Below are positions 1 to 4,860 of a DNA stretch of 21,328 nt, piece after piece; position 1 is the first letter of the stretch, and each line of letters opens with the position of its first letter. This DNA is from an uncultured Mycoplasmatota bacterium (GTDB taxonomy: Bacteria; Bacillota_I; Bacilli_A; RF39; UBA660). A program made the translations under genes and the position numbers. The notes under the pieces were generated by a model that saw only the letters and a list, made by a program, of their open reading frames with translations, was not told where the DNA came from and made no database searches. Location of the stretch: NCBI GenBank assembly GCA_947572405.1, contig CANPBV010000013.1:1-21328 (forward strand). The letters run 5' to 3'.

Positions 1-1
1 T

Positions 2-601
2 GAAACAATCGATGCTTGCACAAATAGAACGCAGATTTTGCCAGCCGGAACAGCATTTTATAGACCTATCATTAGTGGTAGAGTAACAAGTGAATTTGGA
101 AGTAGATGCTACTGGATTAAACAAAAGGATAAAGAAACAGGAAAAATGAAGAATGTATATAAATGTGATTTGCACGGTGGGATTGATATGACTCAATCTG
201 GGGATGCAGTTCCTGTTTACGCATCAGCACCAGGAAGAGTAGCTGGAATTGTAAGAGAGTGGGAATGCGGTGGAAATGAGGTTATGATTATTCATAATAT
301 TAACGGGAAAAAATACACCAGTATGTATCTTCATTTAAGAACAATAACAGTAGAGATGAATCAAATTGTTACTATGGATACACAAGTTGGAACAATGGGA
401 GGAAATCCATATAGAGAAACGTGGGATGGATGTTCAACTGGCCAACACGTACATTTTACACTGGCAAATGGTCATTATGGAACCGACTATGCATTTAGAG
501 ATTGGTATACAAAATTTGAACCAAATATGTTTAATCCAAGAATTATGTTGAACGCACCAGCTGTTGGTGGCTCATTTACCAATCGTTTTCGAAAATATTA
601 A
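2..601 (+). CDS. M23-family peptidoglycan endopeptidase (5'-partial)
   Basis: This is the C-terminal part of a LytM/M23 zinc metallopeptidase that cuts peptide cross-links in peptidoglycan outside the membrane. The reading frame is open from the first bases of the window, so the true start lies upstream; the TTG at 38 is an internal leucine, not a start. Zinc-ligand motifs are visible: H-x3-D (HGGID, His codon 173-175, Asp codon 185-187) and H-V-H (His codons 446-448 and 452-454). The preceding segment RPIISGRVTSEFGSR is the usual entry strand of the domain. The N-terminal half (signal peptide, coiled coil or other targeting part) is out of view, so the exact role (cell separation, wall remodelling) cannot be set. 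A terminator follows at once. The family call is firm; the substrate bond is not visible. Confidence 0.88.
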   Translation, partial: ETIDACTNRTQILPAGTAFYRPIISGRVTSEFGSRCYWIKQKDKETGKMKNVYKCDLHGGIDMTQSGDAVPVYASAPGRVAGIVREWECGGNEVMIIHNINGKKYTSMYLHLRTITVEMNQIVTMDTQVGTMGGNPYRETWDGCSTGQHVHFTLANGHYGTDYAFRDWYTKFEPNMFNPRIMLNAPAVGGSFTNRFRKY

Positions 602-629
602 GAGATGGCAAAGAATGTCATCTTTTCTT
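600..629 (+). terminator. Intrinsic terminator of the M23 peptidase gene
   Basis: An 8-bp stem, AGATGGCA (603-610) with TGTCATCT (616-623) including one G-U pair, closes a 5-nt loop. A-U pairs extend it toward 600 and a T-rich run to 629 follows. It begins on the stop codon of the peptidase gene. Confidence 0.8.
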
Positions 630-911
630 ATTGTTTTTAGAAATTTACTTTTTGAAATGGTTGGAGCTTATTTTTTATATAAACCAGTGCACAACAAATC
701 ACTTTATTGTTGATAAAATTGTTGTAGAAAAAAGTATAGACAAATTGCGATATCTAGGTTTGGGTTATTAGTAGTTGCACTTTTAGTTGAAATCTATCCA
801 AGTTTATATTATACTTTAAAATTTACTAATGTGATAATTGCAGTACTAACTATTTTTATTGTTTCAATCATTTTTTCAATTAACAATATAAAGAAAAAAC
901 TATATAAAACA

Positions 912-941
912 TTGACAATGAAACAATTCTTGTGTTATAGT
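912..941 (+). promoter_or_regulatory. Promoter of secE-nusG
   Basis: TTGACA (912-917), an 18-nt spacer, and TATAGT (936-941) preceded by TGT form a sigma-A promoter with an extended -10. The predicted start is near 948, about 60 nt before secE. Confidence 0.82.
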
Positions 942-947
942 ATTTCT

Positions 948-969
948 AGACACAAAGAAGTGTTTTTTT
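948..969 (+). promoter_or_regulatory. 5'-terminal hairpin of the secE transcript
   Basis: AGACAC (948-953) pairs with GTGTTT (960-965) around AAAGAA, followed by four more Ts. It begins at the predicted +1, too close to act as an ordinary terminator, so a 5'-stabilising hairpin is the likelier reading. The stem is short and contains one G-U pair. Confidence 0.5.
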
Positions 970-1007
970 ATTGAAGAAAAACATAAAATTAAAAAGTAGG
1001 TGAAGAT

Positions 1008-1187
1008 ATGAAAAAAATGGCTAGATTTTTCATTGGTGTCAAAAAAGAAATGGGCAAAGTAAGATGGCCTAATAAAAAAGAAATGTTAACATATTCTATC
1101 GCAACAATCTCATTTATTCTTGTATTCGGATTATTTTTTGGATTAACAGATTTTATATTTGCAAGTTTAAGGACAATTTTTAGCTAA
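1008..1187 (+). CDS. secE: Preprotein translocase subunit SecE
   Basis: SecE is the small clamp subunit of the SecYEG protein-export channel in the cytoplasmic membrane. The protein is only 59 residues, a normal size for the single-helix SecE of Gram-positives and easy to miss. It shows the family pattern: a basic amphipathic start (MKKMARFFIGVKKEM), the conserved GKVRWPNKKEM block at residues 16-26 (Trp20 encoded by TGG), and one transmembrane segment at about 31-50. ATG 1008 is preceded by AGGTG at 998-1002. Its stop TAA overlaps the nusG start (TAATG at 1185-1189), so nusG is probably translationally coupled. The secE-nusG pairing is the standard bacterial order. The rpmG (L33) gene often found just before secE in Firmicutes is not seen here. 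Confidence 0.95.
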   Translation: MKKMARFFIGVKKEMGKVRWPNKKEMLTYSIATISFILVFGLFFGLTDFIFASLRTIFS

Positions 1188-1726
1188 TGCAAAAAGAATG
1201 GTATGTTGTTAATACCTATTCAGGACACGAGAATAAAGTAAAAGAAAAATTAGAGATGCGTGCAAGTTCTATGGGACTGGAGGATTATATTTTTAGAGTT
1301 GTAGTTCCAGAAGAAACTGTGATAGAAAAAGACAAAAAAACAGGTGTTGAAAAACAAAAACAAAAGAAAATGTTTCCAGGGTATATCTTGGTAGAAATGA
1401 TCATGACAGACGAAGCTTGGTTTATTGTGAGAAACACACCAGGTGTTACAGGATTTATTGGTTCTTCCGGAAAAGGGGCCAAACCTTTTCCACTCACCCC
1501 AGCAGAAGTAGATAACATTTTGAACAGTATGGGTATGAGTCGTATCGAAATAGGAGATGGACTGAAAGTTGGAGATAGTATCAAAGTAATTGGTGGACCA
1601 TTTTCGAGTATGTATGGAAAAGTAAAAAATCTAGAAACTGGAAATGGTACAATTGAAGTCGCGCTAGATTTATTCGGACAAGAAACTGTTGTTGAATTAG
1701 AACTATCGCAAATTGAACAGGTGTAG
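1187..1726 (+). CDS. nusG: Transcription termination/antitermination factor NusG
   Basis: NusG binds the RNA polymerase clamp, modulates pausing and processivity, and through its KOW domain can link to Rho or to ribosomal protein S10. The 179-residue length fits the two-domain form with no insert. The NGN domain starts with the typical EWYVVNTYSGHENKVKEKL and carries FPGYILVEM and VRNTPGVTGFIG; the KOW domain is at about 126-160 (GDSIKVIGGPFSSMYGKV). The ATG overlaps the secE stop by one base. The gene is followed directly by a promoter for rplK, whose -35 begins one base after the nusG stop. Everything about it looks ordinary. Confidence 0.97.
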   Translation: MQKEWYVVNTYSGHENKVKEKLEMRASSMGLEDYIFRVVVPEETVIEKDKKTGVEKQKQKKMFPGYILVEMIMTDEAWFIVRNTPGVTGFIGSSGKGAKPFPLTPAEVDNILNSMGMSRIEIGDGLKVGDSIKVIGGPFSSMYGKVKNLETGNGTIEVALDLFGQETVVELELSQIEQV

Positions 1727-1755
1727 TTTACAAATATATAAAAATGTGTTATTAT
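1727..1755 (+). promoter_or_regulatory. Internal promoter upstream of rplK
   Basis: TTTACA (1727-1732), a 17-nt spacer and TATTAT (1750-1755) with a TGT extension match a sigma-A promoter at 5/6 in each hexamer. It starts right after the nusG stop and would allow rplK-rplA to be expressed apart from secE-nusG. Predicted +1 is near 1762. Confidence 0.65.
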
Positions 1756-1762
1756 GGAATGG

Positions 1763-1784
1763 CTATATTGATTGATTCATATAG
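1763..1784 (+). promoter_or_regulatory. 5'-terminal hairpin of the rplK transcript
   Basis: CTATAT (1763-1768) and ATATAG (1779-1784) are a perfect 6-bp inverted repeat around a 10-nt loop, sitting at the predicted transcription start. It is AU-rich, hence weak alone. Confidence 0.4.
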
Positions 1785-1792
1785 ATAAGTTA

Positions 1793-1823
1793 AGTGGGAG
1801 ATGCGGTAATCACTATGACCACT
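1793..1823 (+). promoter_or_regulatory. Putative L1-binding leader element upstream of rplK
   Basis: The RNA folds as outer stem AGUGG/CCACU (1793-1797 with 1819-1823), a 2-nt GA bulge on the 5' side (1798-1799), inner stem GAU/AUC (1800-1802 with 1809-1811), a 6-nt loop, and a 7-nt ACUAUGA on the 3' side (1812-1818). Stem-asymmetric loop-stem is the architecture of L1 targets in rRNA and in L11-operon mRNAs. An equivalent element with compensatory changes lies before rplA. Binding by L1 is inferred from the form and position. Confidence 0.65.
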
Positions 1824-1851
1824 CGCGAAAAAAATATAGGAGGTGTTTTTC

Positions 1852-2280
1852 GTGGCAAAAAAGAATGTAACAAAAATTGTGAAATTGCAAATACCAGCAG
1901 GGAAAGCTACTCCAGCTCCACCAGTAGGAACTGTATTAGGACCAGCCGGAATTAATTTACAAGAATTCTGTACAAAATATAACGATGCAACAAAAGATAA
2001 AATGGGAGATATTTTACCAGTTGAAATTTCTATTTATGAAGATAGAACATTTGATTTCGTAATTAAAACTCCACCAGCAGCTTTCTTGATTAAAAAATAT
2101 GCAAAATTAAAATCAGGTTCTCCAAAAGGATCTAAGGAAACTGTTGCAACATTAACAAATGCACAAATACAAGAAATTGCTGAGATTAAATTGCCAGACC
2201 TTAACTGTTATTCTGTAGAAGATGCAGTTAAAATTATTGAGGGTACAGCCATCAATATGGGTGTTAAAATCGAAGGATAA
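1852..2280 (+). CDS. rplK: 50S ribosomal protein L11
   Basis: L11 forms the GTPase-associated centre with its 23S rRNA site and is needed for stringent-factor activation; its N-terminal proline-rich face is the thiostrepton contact. The protein is 142 residues (family about 141). It shows the N-terminal QIPAGKATPAPPVGTVLGPAGIN block and the C-terminal rRNA-binding half ending MGVKIEG. I take GTG 1852 as the start because it gives the canonical MAKKNV N-terminus and sits 6 nt after a strong ATAGGAGGTG (1836-1845). The GTG at 1843 is part of that Shine-Dalgarno sequence and is rejected. It is co-transcribed with rplA, and both are preceded by look-alike L1-type RNA elements, which suggests feedback control by L1. 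Confidence 0.97.
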   Translation: MAKKNVTKIVKLQIPAGKATPAPPVGTVLGPAGINLQEFCTKYNDATKDKMGDILPVEISIYEDRTFDFVIKTPPAAFLIKKYAKLKSGSPKGSKETVATLTNAQIQEIAEIKLPDLNCYSVEDAVKIIEGTAINMGVKIEG

Positions 2281-2290
2281 ATTTTAAATA

Positions 2291-2307
2291 CATAGGGAAT
2301 ACCTATG
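2291..2307 (+). promoter_or_regulatory. Hairpin overlapping the rplA leader element
   Basis: CATAGG (2291-2296) and CCTATG (2302-2307) form a perfect 6-bp hairpin with loop GAATA. Its 3' arm shares bases 2305-2307 with the outer stem of the L1-like element, so the two folds compete at least in part. Confidence 0.45.
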
Positions 2308-2337
2308 TGGGAGGAAACAAATCCGCATATACCACAT
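2305..2337 (+). promoter_or_regulatory. Putative L1-binding leader element upstream of rplA
   Basis: Outer stem AUGUGG/CCACAU (2305-2310 with 2332-2337), 5' GA bulge (2311-2312), inner stem GGA/UCC (2313-2315 with 2322-2324), 6-nt loop, and 7-nt GCAUAUA on the 3' side (2325-2331). Loop sizes are the same as in the element before rplK, and both stems differ by paired changes. It ends just ahead of the rplA Shine-Dalgarno (AAGGAGG from 2338), where a bound L1 could block ribosomes. Confidence 0.7.
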
Positions 2338-2351
2338 AAGGAGGTAAGAAA

Positions 2352-3047
2352 ATGAAAAAAGGTAAAAAGTATGTAGAAGCTACTAAAAAAGTGGAAAAGA
2401 ACAAACTTTATACAAAAGAGGAAGCAATTGAATTAGTAAAAGAAACTGCTATAGCAAAATTTGACAGTTCAGTTGAATTAGCGATCCGCCTAAACTTAGA
2501 TACAAAAAAAGCAGATCAACAGTTAAGAGGTGCAACTGTACTTCCAAATGGTACAGGAAAAAACAAAAAAGTTTTAGTAATTGCCAAAGGGGATCAAGCA
2601 AAAGCAGCAGAGGCTGCGGGAGCTGATTATGTTGGAGAAATGGACATGATTACAAAGATTGAAAAAGAAAATTGGTTCGATTTTGATACCATGATCGCAA
2701 CTCCAGATATGATGGTAGCTCTTGGTAAATTAGGACGTGTTTTGGGACCTAAAGGTTTAATGCCAAACCCTAAAACAGGAACAGTTACTATGGATGTAGC
2801 AAAAGCAGTAGAAGATGTTAAAAAGGGACGTGTAGAATACCGTACTGATAGTTATGGGAATGTACATGTTATGATTGGTAAAACTTCTTTTGATACCAAT
2901 AAATTAGTAGAAAATTTAAATGCTTTTGTATCTTTAATTGTAAAAACAAAACCATCTGTTGTAAAAGGAACTTACATTAAAAATATTTCAGTTTCATCAA
3001 CAATGGGTCCTGGAATTAAAATTGATACAAATAGCTTTGACATTTAG
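2352..3047 (+). CDS. rplA: 50S ribosomal protein L1
   Basis: L1 builds the mobile L1 stalk near the E site and in many bacteria represses its own operon by binding the mRNA. The 231-residue length is typical. Recognisable blocks are the N-terminal MKKGKKYVEATKKVEK, the conserved GRVLGPKGLMPNPKTGTV near the middle (residues about 126-143), and a C-terminal end of STMGPGIKID. ATG 2352 follows AAGGAGG at 2338-2344 with good spacing. The L1-like RNA element just upstream makes autoregulation likely. The last codons (from 3037) carry the -35 hexamer of the rplJ promoter, so coding and promoter sequence overlap. Confidence 0.97.
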   Translation: MKKGKKYVEATKKVEKNKLYTKEEAIELVKETAIAKFDSSVELAIRLNLDTKKADQQLRGATVLPNGTGKNKKVLVIAKGDQAKAAEAAGADYVGEMDMITKIEKENWFDFDTMIATPDMMVALGKLGRVLGPKGLMPNPKTGTVTMDVAKAVEDVKKGRVEYRTDSYGNVHVMIGKTSFDTNKLVENLNAFVSLIVKTKPSVVKGTYIKNISVSSTMGPGIKIDTNSFDI

Positions 3048-3065
3048 TAATAACTGTGTTATACT
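3037..3065 (+). promoter_or_regulatory. Promoter of rplJ-rplL, inside the end of rplA
   Basis: A perfect TTGACA (3037-3042) lies in the last codons of rplA; a 17-nt spacer leads to TATACT (3060-3065) with TGT before it. Predicted +1 is near 3072. A weak hairpin, CTTTT/AAAAG (3073-3077 with 3081-3085), begins at that point. Confidence 0.8.
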
Positions 3066-3090
3066 ATAGTCGCTTTTGAAAAAAGAATAA

Positions 3091-3140
3091 ATACCGTAGA
3101 CAGTAGGAGCGAAAGCTTAATATTTCCTACCGAGGAAGTT
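3091..3140 (+). ncRNA. Ribosomal protein L10 leader
   Basis: The sequence has the hallmarks of the L10 leader, the mRNA site bound by the L10-(L12)n complex: ACCGTAGACAGTAGG, an AGC-GAAA-GCT tetraloop hairpin (3108-3117), then TTAATATTTCCTACCGAGG. GTAGG (3103-3107) pairs with CCTAC (3126-3130). It lies between a strong promoter and rplJ, as expected for autoregulation of the stalk proteins. The 3' limit of the element is approximate. Confidence 0.88.
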
Positions 3141-3151
3141 TTTTAAACAAG

Positions 3152-3186
3152 AAAAGAGTCTTACGGTAAAAGGTTGGACTCTTTTT
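3152..3186 (+). terminator. Attenuator hairpin downstream of the L10 leader
   Basis: AAAAGAGTC (3152-3160) pairs perfectly with GACTCTTTT (3177-3185) over a 16-nt loop, ending in T5. It lies between the L10 leader and rplJ, fitting premature termination when L10-L12 is in excess. The copy of TACGGTA in its loop (3162-3168) and a second at 3186-3192 can each pair with TACCGTA at 3092-3098, so alternative folds exist. Confidence 0.65.
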
Positions 3187-3221
3187 ACGGTATTGCACAG
3201 AAAAATATAAGGAGGTGTAAT

Positions 3222-3719
3222 ATGGCAAATCAGAAAATTTTAGATCAAAAACAGGAAATTGTAAATGAAATCAGTGATAGGATAAAAGAATCATCAGCTG
3301 TAGTATTCTTTGAATATCATGGATTGACTGTAACCGAGACAAATGAATTAAGAAGACAACTTAGAGAATCAGGATCTGATTTTAAAATCTATAAGAACAC
3401 TTTGGCACGTCGTGCTTTAGATGCTCTTAAAATCGATGGATTGGATGAAGAACTAAATGGTCCTAAGGCAATTGCTTTTGGAACGGATGCAATAGCTCCA
3501 ATCAAAGTATTGAATGACTATGCAAAAAATCATTCTGCCTTGGTATTAAAAGTTGGAATTGTAGATGGAGAAATTGCTGATGAAGCGATGTTAAAAAAAC
3601 TTGCAGCGATTCCATCAAGAGAAGGATTACTTACTATGTTTGCAAGTGGATTATTAGCAATCCCAAGAGATTTCTCAATCTGCTTAGACTTACATAGCAA
3701 GAATTTAGAAGAAAAATAA
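3222..3719 (+). CDS. rplJ: 50S ribosomal protein L10
   Basis: L10 anchors the L7/L12 dimers to the large subunit at the stalk base and, complexed with L12, represses its own mRNA. The protein is 165 residues. The N-terminal globular part shows VVFFEYHGLTVTETNELRRQLRESG and FKIYKNTLARRAL; the C-terminal helix that binds L7/L12 dimers follows. The start ATG 3222 is set by GGAGGTG (3211-3217) and gives MANQKILDQK. The TTG at 3174 lies inside the attenuator loop and is rejected. It is followed 20 nt later by rplL. The C-terminal end (RDFSICLDLHSKNLEEK) is less typical than the rest. Confidence 0.95.
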   Translation: MANQKILDQKQEIVNEISDRIKESSAVVFFEYHGLTVTETNELRRQLRESGSDFKIYKNTLARRALDALKIDGLDEELNGPKAIAFGTDAIAPIKVLNDYAKNHSALVLKVGIVDGEIADEAMLKKLAAIPSREGLLTMFASGLLAIPRDFSICLDLHSKNLEEK

Positions 3720-3739
3720 TTTAAAAGGAGGAATATAAA

Positions 3740-4108
3740 ATGGCAAAATTAAGCGCAAAAGAAATTATTGATTCACTAAAAGAAATGACACTTTTAGAAA
3801 TTAAAGAAGTAGTAGATTTAATGAAGGAAGAATTTGGTGTAGATCCAAGTGCAGTTGCAGTTGCTGCTGCTCCAGCTGGTGCTGCCGCTGAAGAAGGACC
3901 AAGCGCAGTAGACGTAGTTCTTGCAAATGCTGGGGCTAACAAAATTGCTGTTATCAAATTGGTTCGTGACATTACTGGTCTAGGATTAAAAGAAGCTAAA
4001 GATTTAGCTGATAATGGTGGAGTTGTAAAAGAAAAAGCTACTACTGATGAAGCAAATGAATTAAAAGCAAAATTCGAAGAAGCTGGCGCTACTATCGAAT
4101 TAAAATAA
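3740..4108 (+). CDS. rplL: 50S ribosomal protein L7/L12
   Basis: L7/L12 is the multicopy stalk protein that recruits EF-G, EF-Tu and other GTPases. The 122-residue protein has the N-terminal dimerisation domain (residues 1-34), an alanine-rich flexible hinge (about 38-53, VAVAAAPAGAAAEEG), and the C-terminal factor-binding domain with ANKIAVIKLVRDITGLGLKEAK. AAAGGAGG at 3723-3730 sets ATG 3740. It is co-transcribed with rplJ. The hairpin downstream at 4129-4155 may hold most transcription or protect the 3' end, fitting the need for more L7/L12 than other products of the cluster. Confidence 0.97.
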   Translation: MAKLSAKEIIDSLKEMTLLEIKEVVDLMKEEFGVDPSAVAVAAAPAGAAAEEGPSAVDVVLANAGANKIAVIKLVRDITGLGLKEAKDLADNGGVVKEKATTDEANELKAKFEEAGATIELK

Positions 4109-4128
4109 TTACAATCACAAATGGTTTT

Positions 4129-4155
4129 AGCCTATACTAATTTAGTATGGGCTTT
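4129..4155 (+). terminator. Hairpin after rplL (partial terminator or 3'-end stabiliser)
   Basis: GCCTATACT (4130-4138) pairs with AGTATGGGC (4144-4152) with one G-U, plus A4129-T4153, around loop AATTT. Only three Ts follow before TTTCGCC, so it would terminate weakly at best. Read-through into rsmC is likely. Confidence 0.5.
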
Positions 4156-4178
4156 CGCCGTATATAAAAGGAGTTATT

Positions 4179-4763
4179 ATGTCATATTATTTTTCAAATG
4201 ATGAAAACGTAAAAACGAATAAAAAAGACCATCAAGTAAATATTGCAGGATTGTCGTTTATTTTCACAACAGATAATGGAGTATTTTCAAAAAAAGGATT
4301 AGATTTTGGAACAAGGACATTATTAGAAACTTTGCCAGAATATATCAATGGGGAAATATTAGATTTTGGATGTGGATATGGAGCAATTGGCATTTTTTTG
4401 AAAAAGAAGTATCAATGCGAAATTGATATGGTCGATATCAATAAAAGAAGCCTTGCATTGGCAGTAAAAAATGCTTCTAAAAACAATGTAGAAGTAAATA
4501 TCTTCGAAAGTAATATTTATGAAAATGTAAAAAAAGAGTATGATTTTATTATCACAAATCCACCAATACGAGTAGGAAAAGAAATCTTATATAAAATCTT
4601 AATGGGGGCTTATGAACACTTGAAAGATAAGGGAGAACTATGGCTTGTTGTTCATAAAGACCAGGGAGCAAAAACAGTTCTTAAGAACTTAAATCAAAAA
4701 TATGAAGCAAAAATAATTACAAAAAATAAAGGTTTTTATGTAATTTGTGCCAGGAAGCGTTGA
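4179..4763 (+). CDS. rsmC: Class I SAM-dependent 16S rRNA methyltransferase, RsmC/YbxB type
   Basis: This is a small class I methyltransferase of the type that makes N2-methylguanine at G1207 of 16S rRNA. The SAM-binding motif I is at residues 62-71 (DFGCGYGAIG), an acidic residue follows the next strand (D86), and the catalytic NPPIR motif (residues 127-131) matches the NPP-x-R signature of guanine-N2 methyltransferases of this family. The single-domain 194-residue form is the one found between rplL and rpoB in many Firmicutes (YbxB). ATG 4179 follows AAAGGAG. The stop is TGA, and that same TGA forms part of the rpoB promoter -35 hexamer. The exact target base is inferred from the family and position. 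Confidence 0.88.
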   Translation: MSYYFSNDENVKTNKKDHQVNIAGLSFIFTTDNGVFSKKGLDFGTRTLLETLPEYINGEILDFGCGYGAIGIFLKKKYQCEIDMVDINKRSLALAVKNASKNNVEVNIFESNIYENVKKEYDFIITNPPIRVGKEILYKILMGAYEHLKDKGELWLVVHKDQGAKTVLKNLNQKYEAKIITKNKGFYVICARKR

Positions 4764-4788
4764 CAGAAACATATATTTTTGATAAAAT
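4760..4788 (+). promoter_or_regulatory. Promoter of rpoB-rpoC, overlapping the rsmC stop
   Basis: TTGACA (4760-4765) includes the rsmC stop codon TGA (4761-4763). A 17-nt spacer leads to TAAAAT (4783-4788) with TGA as the extended -10. Predicted +1 is near 4795. Confidence 0.8.
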
Positions 4789-4800
4789 TTTAAATTGGTG

Positions 4801-4825
4801 GCATGTACTGTTTTTTCGTACATGC
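4801..4825 (+). promoter_or_regulatory. Hairpin in the rpoB leader
   Basis: GCATGTAC (4801-4808) and GTACATGC (4818-4825) form a perfect 8-bp stem with loop TGTTTTTTC, within a few bases of the predicted +1. No T-run follows, so it is not a terminator; a 5'-end stabiliser or a protein/RNA target is possible. Confidence 0.65.
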
Positions 4826-4860
4826 ATGCATAGTCAATATAGGTTATAGGGGTGAAAAGA

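Larger units (their letters stand above)
657..974 (+). pseudogene. Decayed small membrane-protein gene
   Basis: The gap of about 400 bases between the peptidase and secE holds one frame that reads as a membrane protein but is broken. From ATG 657 it gives 18 codons (MVGAYFLYKPVHNKSLYC), then two in-frame stops TGA TAA (711-716), then stays open to 972-974. The second part has two hydrophobic stretches (around GLLVVALLVEIY and VIIAVLTIFIVSII) followed by a lysine cluster. No start codon with a Shine-Dalgarno lies after the stops. The stops sit in a 12-nt imperfect tandem repeat (706-717 and 718-729, both beginning ATTGTTG); removing 12 nt restores a continuous frame. The last 60 bases overlap the secE promoter, so the true original end is uncertain. 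No family is recognised. It could also be chance open frame in AT-rich DNA. Confidence 0.4.

Noticed and set aside
711..716. TGA read as tryptophan (code 4) in the 657-974 frame
   Set aside because: TGA is followed at once by TAA, rsmC ends with TGA, and Trp codons in intact genes are TGG.
948..969. Reading the hairpin before secE as the terminator of an upstream gene
   Set aside because: It lies after the secE promoter at the predicted +1, and the only upstream gene already has a terminator at 600-629.
1843..1851. Upstream GTG start for rplK
   Set aside because: It lies in the Shine-Dalgarno sequence AGGAGGTG; GTG 1852 gives the canonical L11 N-terminus at the right spacing.
3174..3221. 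TTG start for rplJ
   Set aside because: It falls in the attenuator loop and would add residues foreign to L10; ATG 3222 has a strong Shine-Dalgarno.
3721..3972. Minus-strand open frame opposite rplL
   Set aside because: It is an alanine/threonine-rich shadow of the rplL hinge with no ribosome site.
4852..4860. GTG 4852 as the rpoB start
   Set aside because: It overlaps the GGGGTG Shine-Dalgarno that serves GTG 4861, though the 3-residue difference cannot be fully settled from sequence.
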